DNA of 64,000 bases from Tissierellia bacterium (GCA_012735215.1 JAAYHX010000006.1:62001-126000); one strand, 5' to 3'; numbered from the stretch's first letter, positions 8,712-16,327 are shown. The notes: generated from the sequence alone by a model not told the origin. Made by a program: numbers and translations.

Positions 8712-8974
8712 CTGCAATTTTTACATATGATTTTCTTTGCCTCAATAATGCTTGCCACTACCGATATGCGCCTTTGCTTGTCCAAAAGAAATGCCTTTTT
8801 TTCACCTTCACTAACAGCAGAGGTGAAGTACTTGGGTTCTAAATTGTTAAGGGCTACAGATTTAATGTCATTAATGCATTTTTTATTGTCACATACCTTA
8901 TATTTTATGTTTACTTCTTGAAATATTTCATCTACTAGTATTTCCATATAGTTTTTTACCATCTTAACTACCAT
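8696..8974 (-). CDS. ComFB-like late competence family protein
   Basis: A 92-residue protein resembling Bacillus ComFB: an N-terminal helix (NYMEILVDEIF), KYKVCDNKKCINDIKSVALNNLEPKYFTS in the centre (shown by its pieces CDNKKC, ALNNLEP and KYFTS), and a C-terminal CKNC pair, giving four cysteines that could bind zinc. Function of ComFB is unclear even in Bacillus; in cyanobacteria related proteins bind cyclic dinucleotides. No other competence genes are nearby. The start at 8974 has a weak AAAGGG; an ATG four codons later is possible. Confidence 0.75.
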   Translation of the reverse strand: MVVKMVKNYMEILVDEIFQEVNIKYKVCDNKKCINDIKSVALNNLEPKYFTSAVSEGEKKAFLLDKQRRISVVASIIEAKKIICKNCRKNED

Positions 8975-9091
8975 CCCTTTAATTTTATCTTAGTGTACTA
9001 TTTATTATAATATACATTTACCTTCGGTTGTCAATTGAATTTTGATTAATAAAATTTTATGAGGGTAGTATATAATAAAGATAAAATTATG

Positions 9092-9120
9092 TTGACATAT
9101 ATACCCCGGTAGGGTATAAT
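9092..9120 (+). promoter_or_regulatory. Promoter with embedded CsoR-like operator
   Basis: TTGACA (9092-9097) and TATAAT (9115-9120) are 17 bases apart. The 17-base palindrome ATACCC-N5-GGGTAT (9101-9117) fills the spacer and enters the -10 box. The same half-sites recur at 10211-10227 before the selenoprotein gene. ATACCC/GGGTAT half-sites resemble the sites of CsoR/CstR/FrmR-type repressors; the identity of the regulator is inference and no such gene is in the window. Confidence 0.75.
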
Positions 9121-9157
9121 GAAAATAGAATATAGTTTAGATTAGGGAGGAATAAAA

Positions 9158-9391
9158 ATGGCAAAGGATGTAATAATCTACACAAGTAATACTTGCCCAT
9201 ATTGTGTAACTGCTAAGGAGTACTTGCAAGAAAAGGGTATATCATATACAGAAAAGAACATACAAGAAGATCTTACTGCTAGAAAAGAATTGATGGATAT
9301 GGGACACATGGGAGTGCCAGTGTTACTAATTGATGGAGAAGAAGTAGTTGGATTTAACAAACCCAAAATTGATGAGCTACTAGGCTTATAA
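9158..9391 (+). CDS. Glutaredoxin-like thiol oxidoreductase (CPYC)
   Basis: A 77-residue stand-alone thioredoxin-fold protein. The active site CPYC is at residues 13-16 after IIYTSNT; the cis-Pro segment MGVPVLLI and GEEVVGFN follow. Size and motifs match the short NrdH/YruB-type glutaredoxins, probably reducing disulfides in the cytoplasm. Some clostridial relatives of this group have selenocysteine at the first active-site position; here it is a TGC Cys. Strong RBS TAGGGAGGAA. Its promoter carries the CsoR-like operator shared with the HesB-like selenoprotein, so it probably responds to the same signal (metal, persulfide or similar; inference). Confidence 0.88.
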   Translation: MAKDVIIYTSNTCPYCVTAKEYLQEKGISYTEKNIQEDLTARKELMDMGHMGVPVLLIDGEEVVGFNKPKIDELLGL

Positions 9392-9402
9392 TAAGTCAAA
9401 GA

Positions 9403-9437
9403 AAATCCCTTTTGCGATGGCAAAAGGGATTTTTTTA
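9403..9437. terminator. Terminator between glutaredoxin and DUF1858 genes
   Basis: AAATCCCTTTTG pairs with CAAAAGGGATTT, followed by seven T on the plus strand; also usable from the minus strand (convergent genes). Confidence 0.85.
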
Positions 9438-9623
9438 TTATGAATTTAAAGCTTCTAATAGTTCAGATAGATCTATACCATGAACCATTGCAGCTTGCTC
9501 TAAGGATTCCATTTGGCTTGCAGGACATCCAATACATCCTAATCCAAAGCTCAATAGAGTGTCAACTGCCTCTGGTTTATTGCGAATGATTTCGCCAATT
9601 AAAGTGTCCTTTGTAATTTCCAT
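9438..9623 (-). CDS. DUF1858 redox-disulfide protein
   Basis: A 61-residue protein that is nearly all DUF1858 domain, the family also described as hybrid-cluster-protein-associated redox disulfide domain. The core is GLGCIGCPAS with a CxxC pair (residues about 34-37), preceded by the helix GEIIRNKPEAVD and followed by SLEQAAMVHGID. Likely a small redox or sulfur/NO-related partner protein; exact role unknown. The ATG at 9623 has GAGGAGG six bases upstream; a much longer frame-open extension (46 residues) has no RBS and is hydrophobic junk. Convergent with the glutaredoxin gene. Confidence 0.85.
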   Translation of the reverse strand: MEITKDTLIGEIIRNKPEAVDTLLSFGLGCIGCPASQMESLEQAAMVHGIDLSELLEALNS

Positions 9624-9773
9624 TTTAAACCTCCTCAATTTCCTAATATATTTCACTACATATTGCTTACCCAAGTATATTATAAGTATAACACAAGATA
9701 GATATAAATAAAATAATTTATTTAGCGTATAAAAAAAATCAAATTGGTTAATCTTATACAAGGAGGTGTTCTT

Positions 9774-10163
9774 ATGGAAAACAATAACAATGAAAGAAAT
9801 AGGGAGACTAGTGATAATAGAACTACTGATTGGAATATAGGAGAACTCATAATCAGATTGATAGTGACTGCCATTGTAATAGGAATTGCAGCATTCTTAA
9901 CTCCTGGTTTTTCCATAGATAATCTTTGGAGTCTTATAATGGCAGCTATAGTAATAGCAGTATTGGACTATCTAATTCAGAAATTTACCGGAGTCAATGC
10001 AAGTCCCTTTGGAAGGGGAATAACAGGATTTATTGTTGCTGCAATCATTCTTTATGCTACTAAGTTTATAGTTCCTGGATTTAACATATCCCTTTGGGGA
10101 GCTATAATTGGAGCTTTGGTTATAGGGATAATAGATGTGATAATTCCAGGAAGAGCCATGTAA
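9774..10163 (+). CDS. YvlD/phage-holin-4-like membrane protein
   Basis: A 129-residue membrane protein with a polar N-terminal tail (about 25 residues rich in Asn/Arg/Thr) and four hydrophobic helices: IGELIIRLIVTAIVIGIAA, SLIMAAIVIAVLDYL, FIVAAIILYA and AIIGALVIGIIDV. Two internally similar halves are visible (TPGFSIDNLWS... and VPGFNISLWGA...), the pattern of the YvlD family annotated as phage holin family 4. In Bacillus YvlD belongs to an envelope-stress operon. No phage genes surround it. ATG 9774 is chosen because AAGGAGGTG lies 6 bases upstream; the ten-codon longer frame lacks an RBS. Confidence 0.85.
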   Translation: MENNNNERNRETSDNRTTDWNIGELIIRLIVTAIVIGIAAFLTPGFSIDNLWSLIMAAIVIAVLDYLIQKFTGVNASPFGRGITGFIVAAIILYATKFIVPGFNISLWGAIIGALVIGIIDVIIPGRAM

Positions 10164-10193
10164 CCCTCTAAATTATCTTAGAGGGTTTTTTAT
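10162..10193 (+). terminator. Terminator of the YvlD-like gene
   Basis: AACCCTCTAA and TTAGAGGGTT form the stem, followed by TTTTTATTT. The stem starts at the stop codon. Confidence 0.85.
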
Positions 10194-10200
10194 TTAAATA

Positions 10201-10230
10201 TTGATTAACGATACCCTAATGGGGTATAAT
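10201..10230 (+). promoter_or_regulatory. Promoter with CsoR-like operator for the selenoprotein gene
   Basis: TATAAT at 10225-10230 with TTGATT at 10201-10206 (18-base spacer). The palindrome ATACCC-TAATG-GGGTAT (10211-10227) overlaps the -10 box in the same way as the 9101-9117 site. Seven of eight base pairs around the central A match. Confidence 0.75.
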
Positions 10231-10258
10231 TGTATTAAAAGTAGGAGGAGGAATAATA

Positions 10259-10555
10259 ATGAAAATAAAAATAACTGATATAGCAAAAGAACAACTATTG
10301 AAAGCTTTAAGCTCAAGAGAGGATAATAAACCTTTAAGAATATATATAGCCAGCTTTGGTTGAGGTGGTCCTTCCTTTGGATTAGCTCTGGATGAGCCAA
10401 AAGAAGATGACGTAAAGTATGAAGTAGATGATTTCACTTTTGTAATGGAAGAGCACATTGATGAAACTTTCAATTCCTTTACTATAGACTACAGCAATAG
10501 CTGGATTAGAAGAGGTTTTTCAGTTATACCAGATAGAAATGTATCTACCTGCTAA
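10259..10555 (+). CDS. HesB/IscA-like selenoprotein (UGA = Sec35)
   Basis: A 98-residue A-type iron-sulfur-carrier-like protein interrupted by one in-frame TGA at 10361-10363 (codon 35). Reading it as selenocysteine gives SFGUGGPSFGLALDEP, where the family's first conserved Cys is expected. The remainder is typical HesB/IscA: helix ITDIAKEQLLKAL, IYIASFG, FVMEEHIDE, FTIDYS, and a C-terminal Cys (STC) in place of the usual CGC. HesB-like selenoproteins are an established clostridial family. A SECIS-like hairpin starts seven bases after the TGA. AGGAGGAGG precedes the ATG. Gene callers will miss or split it. Role: probably sulfur/selenium or redox metabolism rather than bulk Fe-S assembly (inference). 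Confidence 0.9.
10371..10406 (+). promoter_or_regulatory. Putative bacterial SECIS element
   Basis: CTTCCTTTGG (10371-10380) pairs with CCAAAAGAAG (10397-10406) with one mismatch; within the loop GCTC (10385-10388) and GAGC (10394-10397) cap a UGGAU apical loop. The exposed G pair lies about 27 nt after the UGA, within the usual range for SelB-binding hairpins. Confidence 0.65.
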
Positions 10556-10740
10556 TAATTTTTAGTAGTTTGTGAAAGCTAAAGGGTAAATGTATTTTAC
10601 CCTTTAGCTTTTTGCATTATATGTATTAACTGATATAATGAAGATATAGAAATTAGGATTTTGTCAAATAAGCACTTTTATAAATATGTAAGTTTATGTT
10701 AAAATAAAGTGTACTAAAAGTACAAAAATATGATTAAATC

Positions 10741-10862
10741 CTTAGGGAATACAGGGGGTGATGATTAGTGGATTCTGGTCCTTTACCTGAACTGAGTGGA
10801 AGTATAATTATTTCAACAAAATTTAATAGGAAGAACACTGGTCATCACCAGCAAGTGTTCTT
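10741..10862 (+). promoter_or_regulatory. Structured 5' leader of mgtE
   Basis: The 323-base gap before mgtE holds a likely promoter (-10-like TAAAAT near 10700) and a structured leader. AAGAACACT (10831-10839) pairs with AGTGTTCTT (10854-10862), inner TGGT/ACCA extends it, and the hairpin ends at the ribosome binding site. GGTGATG (10757-10763) is complementary to CATCACC (10843-10849) in the hairpin, so two exclusive folds, or a pseudoknot, are possible. It does not show the canonical M-box sequence. Confidence 0.45.
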
Positions 10863-10878
10863 CTAGGGAGGCGATAAA

Positions 10879-12216
10879 ATGGATCTAAAAGAATTGGAAA
10901 TACTCCTTACACAAAAGAACTATGCAGCATTGAAAAAAGAGCTAGAAGAGATGAATCCTGTTGATGTGGCTGACCTATTACAATCCTTGGAAATTCACAA
11001 GGCCTTGATCGTGTTTAGAATGCTTTCAAAGGATTTGGCTGCAGAGGTATTTTCTTTCTTTTCCATCGATATGCAGAGGGATATAATAGGACTTATTACT
11101 GATAGGGAGTTAAAGGATATTATAGATGAGTTGTTTTTTGACGATATGATAGACATCATAGAAGAGATGCCTGCAAATGTGGTGAAGAAAATACTAGCCC
11201 ATGCAAAGGAAGAGGAAAGGAATCTAATCAACCAATTCTTAAGATATCCACCTGATTCAGCAGGCAGCATAATGACTATAGAATATGTAGATCTAAAAAA
11301 AGATATGACTGTCGGGGAAGCCCTAAGCCACATAAAGGGAACAGGGATAAATAAAGAAACAGTATATACCTGTTATGTGCTAGATAAAAACAGGAAGTTA
11401 GAAGGTATTGTATCTCTAAGAAACCTAGTTATAAGTGATGAAGATGAAGTCATAGAAGATATTATGAATACTGATGTAATATATGTTCACACCCATGATG
11501 ACCAGGAAAGTGTAGCAAATGTGTTTATTAAATATGGCTTTATAGCCTTACCTGTCGTGGATAAGGAGAACAGGCTTACAGGAATTATAACCGTAGATGA
11601 CATTATGGATGTTATGGAGCAGGAGGCAACAGAAGACTTTCAAAAGATGGCAGCTATGTCACCATCAGAGGAGGCATATTTAGACACAGGAGTATTGACC
11701 TTGGCCAGACACAGATTACCATGGCTTTTATTATTGATGATTTCCGCAACCTTTACAGGAAGAATAATGCTTAAATTTGAAGAGTTATTGTCATCCGTAG
11801 TTATTCTTAGTGCTTTTATTCCTATGCTTATGGATACTGGCGGGAATTCGGGAAATCAATCTTCGACGTTGATAATTAGAGGATTAGCTACTGGAGAACT
11901 ATCTATTCGTGATTGGTATAAAGTACTGTGGAAAGAGTTTAGAATCAGTATTATAGTTGGAATATTTCTTTCCCTAATAAATCTATTAAGGCTTATATAC
12001 ATTGAAAAGGTTGCATTTATAATAGCTTGTGTAATTTCCTTAACTACAGTAGTAACAGTTATTTCTGCAAAACTAGTAGGAGGTATCTTACCTATAATAG
12101 CTAAAAAGATTGGATTAGACCCAGCTATTATGGCAGGGCCAATAATTACAACTATAATAGATGCTTTGAGCTTAATGGTTTACTTTGGTATAGCAACTGC
12201 TTTGCTAGGATTATAA
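10879..12216 (+). CDS. mgtE: Magnesium transporter MgtE
   Basis: Mg2+ channel/transporter of the MgtE family (445 residues, normal length). The N domain (about 1-125, superhelical, MNPVDVADLLQSL, ELFFDDMIDIIEEMP) is followed by paired CBS domains (about 130-255, YVDLKKDMTVGEAL and GFIALPVVDKENRLTGIITVDDIM) that sense cytosolic Mg2+. Five C-terminal membrane helices follow (about 275-445) with the conserved MDTGGNSGNQSST loop and AGPIITTIIDALSLMVYF pore helix end. A long structured leader precedes it, suggesting RNA-level control. Monocistronic, closed by a terminator. Confidence 0.96.
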   Translation: MDLKELEILLTQKNYAALKKELEEMNPVDVADLLQSLEIHKALIVFRMLSKDLAAEVFSFFSIDMQRDIIGLITDRELKDIIDELFFDDMIDIIEEMPANVVKKILAHAKEEERNLINQFLRYPPDSAGSIMTIEYVDLKKDMTVGEALSHIKGTGINKETVYTCYVLDKNRKLEGIVSLRNLVISDEDEVIEDIMNTDVIYVHTHDDQESVANVFIKYGFIALPVVDKENRLTGIITVDDIMDVMEQEATEDFQKMAAMSPSEEAYLDTGVLTLARHRLPWLLLLMISATFTGRIMLKFEELLSSVVILSAFIPMLMDTGGNSGNQSSTLIIRGLATGELSIRDWYKVLWKEFRISIIVGIFLSLINLLRLIYIEKVAFIIACVISLTTVVTVISAKLVGGILPIIAKKIGLDPAIMAGPIITTIIDALSLMVYFGIATALLGL

Positions 12217-12248
12217 AAGAGCTAGAAATCGTTTCTAGCTCTTTTTTA
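12215..12248 (+). terminator. Terminator of mgtE
   Basis: AAAAGAGCTAGAAA pairs with TTTCTAGCTCTTTT, followed by TTATA; strong stem starting at the stop codon. Confidence 0.9.
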
Positions 12249-12347
12249 TATAATTCGAGTATATGATTATGACAAGTCAACCACAATTGGCACTTATATT
12301 ATTTTATTTCATAAAATATATTAATAACTGGTTTAGGGGGAAATAAT

Positions 12348-13697
12348 ATGGTTGCAGGTTACAATATCAGATGTGTTGATAAAGAAAAAGGTCGAGAATT
12401 GGTAATACCCCTAGAAAGGATGGTTGGTCTACTCTTAAAGAAGGAAATTGATGTGAATTTTCATATAGAAGCTTTAAAAGCTCAAGCAGTAGCTATTAGG
12501 ACAAATCTATTAAGGATTTCTGGCCCTATGGAGGTAAAGGATCTTGATGTGGATTTAGATTTGGAGTATGAACCTAATGAAAGGATAAGAAAAGTACTTG
12601 AGGAAACGGAGGGCATAATAATCACCTTCAATGGAAAGCCAATTGATGCTAAGTATCATGTTACCTGTGGAGGTAGTACGGAAAATTCGGAAAATGTATT
12701 AAAAAATTCTGTTACCTATTTGAGAAGGGTCCTATGTGATTACTGTAAGGATTCTCCCTATTGGTGGAAGGAAAAGAGCTTTTCAGTTGAGGAAATTGAG
12801 AAGATTTTAAAGATAAAGTTTCCTAAGATGGATGTGGTTGAAAGCCCTCAAATAGAAGGCTTTATGGAAAATATTGAAAAGGATCCATATGGAAGGGTAA
12901 AGTCCATTAAAATTGGCAATAAGGAGTTTACGGGATTAGAGTTAATGGAACTTCTATCTTTAAATTCTACCAGGTTCTCCATATACCCTTCCAGTATAAA
13001 GTTTGTATCTAGGGGTAAGGGTCATGGCATTGGCTTATGCCAATATGGAGCAAACAAGATGGCTGAAGAAGGCTATTCCTATAAGGAAATACTCAAATAC
13101 TACTATACAGGGGTGGAACTAGAGAACCTAGTAATGCCTAGTGAAGATAAGCCCCTATATGGCAAGAGGATAATGTTAGATCCTGGTCATGGAGGCAGTG
13201 ACACAGGCTATAAAGGCGATTATCTTGGCTTGTTGGAAAAGGATATAACTCTTAGCTTAGGCCTAAAGCTTAAGAAAAAGCTGGAGGACTTAGGAGCCAC
13301 TGTATACATGACTAGGGATGAAGATAAGAAAATACTGACCATTAAACGAATTGAGCAAGCTAACCACATAAAACCAGATTTTTTCATAAGCCTTCACCTA
13401 GATTACTTTCCAAGGTCTAGTGTAAAGGGAGTAGACATGTTCTATTTTAAGGGGGATGAGGAAAGCAGAGCCCTGGGATTATGCATATTGAAGAGAATAA
13501 AAGAAGAACAAATTCCTGCTAAGAGCATAAAGGAAGGTAATTTTTATATTTTTAGAGGAGTAAGCGTTAGTTCTCTTTTAATAGAAACAGGATATCTATC
13601 AAGTCAAGAGGAAGAGTATAGCCTAAATGAAGAAAAATATATGGAAAAGCTTGCGAATGCCATAGCAAAGGGGATAGTAGATTATTTTTTTTATTAG
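12348..13697 (+). CDS. SpoIID/LytB-domain and amidase_3 fusion protein
   Basis: A two-domain peptidoglycan hydrolase. Residues about 10-265 are a SpoIID/LytB-type domain: HIEALKAQAVAIRT with the catalytic-type Glu at 41, VTCGGSTENSENV, CDYCKDSPYWW and GKGHGIGLCQYGANKMAEEG. Residues about 270-449 are an N-acetylmuramoyl-L-alanine amidase of the amidase_3 class: LDPGHGGSDTG, a second zinc-type Glu after the helix start (LLEKDITLSL), ISLHLDYF, and the catalytic-type LLIETGYLS near the end. So the activities of SpoIID (glycan cleavage) and SpoIIP-like amidase (stem peptide removal) are on one chain. There is no signal peptide at the N terminus, although the RBS TAGGGGG fixes this start. How it reaches the wall is unclear. 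Proximity to veg and spore genes hints at a forespore or sporulation role (inference). Confidence 0.85.
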   Translation: MVAGYNIRCVDKEKGRELVIPLERMVGLLLKKEIDVNFHIEALKAQAVAIRTNLLRISGPMEVKDLDVDLDLEYEPNERIRKVLEETEGIIITFNGKPIDAKYHVTCGGSTENSENVLKNSVTYLRRVLCDYCKDSPYWWKEKSFSVEEIEKILKIKFPKMDVVESPQIEGFMENIEKDPYGRVKSIKIGNKEFTGLELMELLSLNSTRFSIYPSSIKFVSRGKGHGIGLCQYGANKMAEEGYSYKEILKYYYTGVELENLVMPSEDKPLYGKRIMLDPGHGGSDTGYKGDYLGLLEKDITLSLGLKLKKKLEDLGATVYMTRDEDKKILTIKRIEQANHIKPDFFISLHLDYFPRSSVKGVDMFYFKGDEESRALGLCILKRIKEEQIPAKSIKEGNFYIFRGVSVSSLLIETGYLSSQEEEYSLNEEKYMEKLANAIAKGIVDYFFY

Positions 13698-13714
13698 ATA
13701 TGTAAAAGTAGTAT

Positions 13715-13743
13715 TTGACAAAGGATAACTTTCATAGTATAAT
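13715..13743 (+). promoter_or_regulatory. veg promoter P1 (sigma-A)
   Basis: Perfect TTGACA (13715-13720), 17-base spacer, perfect TATAAT (13738-13743), starting 18 bases after the amidase stop. Confidence 0.85.
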
Positions 13744-13752
13744 ATTATGATT

Positions 13753-13781
13753 TTGACAAATACTATTTATTGTGTTATAAT
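13753..13781 (+). promoter_or_regulatory. veg promoter P2 (sigma-A)
   Basis: A second perfect TTGACA (13753-13758), 17-base spacer, perfect TATAAT (13776-13781), exactly 38 bases downstream of P1. The veg start codon is ~70 bases further; CCTGTTACAGG in the leader forms a small hairpin. Confidence 0.85.
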
Positions 13782-13851
13782 TAGCCTATGGGTGTCCCTT
13801 TACACTCCTTCGACCCCTGTTACAGGGAGAATACGATGGAAGGTGATCATT

Positions 13852-14121
13852 TTGTTAGAAAGGAATAGCTTGGCGAGAATTCGTAAAAATGTGGAGGGCT
13901 TTATTGGAAAGAAAGTAATTCTTAAGGCAAATAAGGGCAGAAAAAAGACGACAGTTAGAGAAGGAATATTGGAAGAAGTGTATCCAAGCTTGTTTGTAGT
14001 AAGAATAAGTAATAAGTTTGATTCAGTAAGAAGAGTGTCTTATACTTATTCGGATATTCTAACAGAGACAGTAGAACTTACAATTTGTGAGGATGATGAT
14101 AGACAGATTAAAATAGGCTAG
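13852..14121 (+). CDS. veg: Veg protein
   Basis: Small basic protein (89 residues) matching Bacillus Veg along its length: an N-terminal helix (IRKNVEGFIGKKV), LKANKGRKKTTVREGILEEVYPS (seen as KANKGRKKT and GILEEVYPS), FVVRI, and RVSYTYSDILTETVEL. In Bacillus Veg is highly expressed and affects biofilm matrix genes. The start is the TTG at 13852 behind GGAAGGTGA; the upstream ATG at 13747 lies inside promoter P2 and would add 35 residues with no family support. Located between peptidoglycan/sporulation genes as in Bacillus (yabG-veg-ispE region). Confidence 0.9.
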   Translation: MLERNSLARIRKNVEGFIGKKVILKANKGRKKTTVREGILEEVYPSLFVVRISNKFDSVRRVSYTYSDILTETVELTICEDDDRQIKIG

Positions 14122-14130
14122 ATAGCATTA

Positions 14131-14170
14131 AAAAGGGCTTCTATTTTTATGGAATAGGAGCCCTTTTATT
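14131..14170 (+). terminator. Terminator of veg
   Basis: AAAAGGGCTTCTAT and ATAGGAGCCCTTTT pair around a short loop, followed by ATTTTT. Confidence 0.85.
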
Positions 14171-14313
14171 TTTGAATATGCTTCATTCAAAACCCTAATT
14201 TTTATAGGAGTTAGTGTTAATTAGGTACTGGGTATAAAAAAATTGGATATAAAAAGGGCAGATAAAACATATACATTAAGGCAGATATAAGAAACAGAAG
14301 GAGGAAGGTTTGT

Positions 14314-14331
14314 ATGGATGAAAATTTCTGA
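14314..14331 (+). other. Five-codon upstream ORF before acoR
   Basis: ATG GAT GAA AAT TTC TGA directly follows the best ribosome binding site of the region (AGGAGGAAGG) and ends six bases before the acoR ATG, whose own site (GAAGGA) is poor and too close. It could drive coupled translation of acoR. Peptide significance unproven. Confidence 0.4.
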
Positions 14332-14336
14332 AGGAC

Positions 14337-16259
14337 ATGAAAAGGGCGTGGGAAAGGTATATTTATGGAGATACAATTGAAGATACAGTAAACCCAATAA
14401 TACAGCAATCCTGGCAAAGATGCAAAAGATACAAACTAAATCCAAAAGCTGGCCGGGGTAGAAAGGCCAGCCCTGAAAAGATCAACTACATAATGAATAA
14501 AAACAAGGAACTATTAATGGTGGCCCGTCCTATTATGGAGAATTTACATAGATTTGTTTTAGGCTCTGGTTTTGTAATAATACTAACAGATGATGAAGGC
14601 TATATAATTGAATCTATAGGAGATAAGATGACTAAGGACGAGGCCAAAAGAATGAACTTCTGCCTAGGTGCCCTATGGACTGAAGAAGAAGTTGGAACCA
14701 ATGCGATTGGATTATGCATTAAGGAAGAGAAACCTATTCAGGTAATTGGAGCAGAACACTACTGTGAAAGCCACCATCCTTGGACATGTTCTGCTGCACC
14801 TATCCACGACGATAAGGGAAATCTAATAGGAGTACTGGATATGTCAGGAAGCTGTTATAAAGCCCATAAACATACCTTGGGAATTGTAGTTGCAGCTGCC
14901 TATTCCATACAAAATGAGCTTTCGTTGATAAGATCCCACGAGCTAATAGATACCACAGTGGAATCTATTACAGATGGCATGATAATAGTGGACAAAACCT
15001 ATAAGATAAATAAGATGAACAATGTAGCTGAGAGGATATTGGGTATAAAGAGGCAGGAAGCCATTGGAATGGACATAAGGACTATATTAAGAGATGTAGT
15101 ATTTGAAGATATCCTATCCATGAAGACCTCTTGTTTAGAAAAGACAGATTGTGACTTTGTTATAGACAGCAAAAGAATTACCTGTAATGTTAAGATAACC
15201 TCTGTAAAAAGTGATAGCCAACTAATAGGTATAGTTATAATGTTTAGAGAGATGAAGCACTTGCATAAAACCATTAACATAGTAGCAGGTAATAGGGCTA
15301 GGTATTACTTTGATGACATATTGACCATAAATGATAGAATGAAAAGGGCTATAAAGGATGCAGAGAAATTTGCTAGAACAAGGGGCTGTGTCTTGATTGA
15401 GGGGGAAAGTGGAACAGGTAAGGAGTTGTTTGCCCATTCAATCCATAACTTCAGTAACAGAAGGGATGGTCCCTTTGTGGCTGTCAACTGTGCCTCTATA
15501 CCCAGAGAGCTGGTTGAAAGTGAACTATTTGGATATGAAAAAGGAGCTTTTACTGGAGCGGTGAAAGAAGGAAAGCCTGGCAAGTTTGAATTGGCCAATG
15601 GGGGCACTATTTTCCTAGATGAAATTGGGGAACTGCCCTTGGATTTGCAAGCGAAACTACTGAGAGTCCTTGACAGCTATACAGTTACCAGAATTGGAGG
15701 AAAATACGAAAAGAAGCTGGATGTGAGGGTGGTATGTGCCACTAATAGGAACCTAATGGCAGAGGTTAAGAGGAAAAACTTCAGGGAGGATTTATATTAT
15801 CGGCTCAATGTATTTAAGGTAAATATTCCTCCTTTAAAGGAGAGAAAGGAAGATATTAAAATATACATTGATCACTTTATAAACAGACTCAATAGGATCA
15901 ACTTTACTAATAAGAAGGTCAGCTTCCAATTCATATCCTATGCAGAAAACTACATTTGGCAGGGCAATGTAAGGGAATTGGAAAATGTTATTGAACGAGC
16001 CTATTATCTATGTGATGAGGAAGTGATCACTGAAAGATATCTGCCTGATGAAATACGCTATTATGGAGTATTGGAAAGTAATGATAAACTAGACAATCCC
16101 ATTCCAACCATTGAAGGGGCTGAGAAACAAGCCATAATTAATGCCCTTATAAATACTAGGGGCCATGTGATAGAGGCAGGGAAAAAATTGAACATGAGTA
16201 AATCTACTATATACAGAAAGATAACAAAATACAACATAGATGCTAGCCTTTTTAGATAA
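14337..16259 (+). CDS. acoR: Sigma-54-dependent activator of acetoin catabolism (AcoR-type)
   Basis: Enhancer-binding transcription activator working with sigma-54 RNA polymerase. Domains: an AcoR-like N-terminal part with GAF domain (about 60-195, [29 protein letters not shown]), a PAS-like segment (about 200-310), an AAA+ ATPase (about 320-555) with Walker A GESGTGKE near 355, the sigma-54-contacting GAFTGA near 403, [12 protein letters not shown], and RENLYYRL-like [12 protein letters not shown], and a Fis-type helix-turn-helix at the end ([20 protein letters not shown]). It sits upstream of a perfect sigma-54 promoter and the aco genes, which makes acetoin dehydrogenase the obvious target. 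Start with WERY close to the N terminus as in AcoR relatives; see the short upstream ORF. Confidence 0.93.
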   Translation: MKRAWERYIYGDTIEDTVNPIIQQSWQRCKRYKLNPKAGRGRKASPEKINYIMNKNKELLMVARPIMENLHRFVLGSGFVIILTDDEGYIIESIGDKMTKDEAKRMNFCLGALWTEEEVGTNAIGLCIKEEKPIQVIGAEHYCESHHPWTCSAAPIHDDKGNLIGVLDMSGSCYKAHKHTLGIVVAAAYSIQNELSLIRSHELIDTTVESITDGMIIVDKTYKINKMNNVAERILGIKRQEAIGMDIRTILRDVVFEDILSMKTSCLEKTDCDFVIDSKRITCNVKITSVKSDSQLIGIVIMFREMKHLHKTINIVAGNRARYYFDDILTINDRMKRAIKDAEKFARTRGCVLIEGESGTGKELFAHSIHNFSNRRDGPFVAVNCASIPRELVESELFGYEKGAFTGAVKEGKPGKFELANGGTIFLDEIGELPLDLQAKLLRVLDSYTVTRIGGKYEKKLDVRVVCATNRNLMAEVKRKNFREDLYYRLNVFKVNIPPLKERKEDIKIYIDHFINRLNRINFTNKKVSFQFISYAENYIWQGNVRELENVIERAYYLCDEEVITERYLPDEIRYYGVLESNDKLDNPIPTIEGAEKQAIINALINTRGHVIEAGKKLNMSKSTIYRKITKYNIDASLFR

Positions 16260-16266
16260 GATTACA

Positions 16267-16312
16267 TTTCCCATAATTGGGAATCATTTCCCGGTTATGG
16301 GAATTTTTTTAT
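16267..16312 (+). terminator. Terminator of acoR
   Basis: TTCCCATAATTGGGAA and TTCCCGGTTATGGGAA form a 16-bp stem with two wobble/mismatch positions, followed by TTTTTTTA. Confidence 0.9.
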
Positions 16313-16327
16313 TTATAAGGGCTTCTC

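Noticed and set aside
9774-10163. Prophage remnant suggested by the holin-family name
   Set aside because: YvlD-like proteins are chromosomal envelope proteins; no phage genes are near.
10361-10363. TGA as a nonsense mutation (pseudogene)
   Set aside because: Family conservation continues for 63 codons after it, it replaces the conserved Cys, and a SECIS-like hairpin follows.
10194-10473. Minus-strand ORFs opposite the selenoprotein gene
   Set aside because: Shadows of the real gene; they only look attractive because the Sec TGA breaks the plus-strand ORF.
10741-10862. Canonical M-box riboswitch
   Set aside because: The conserved M-box strings were not found by eye; left as an unclassified leader.
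13747-13851. 35-residue N-terminal extension of Veg
   Set aside because: Starts inside promoter P2, no RBS, and homologues begin at the TTG 13852 position.
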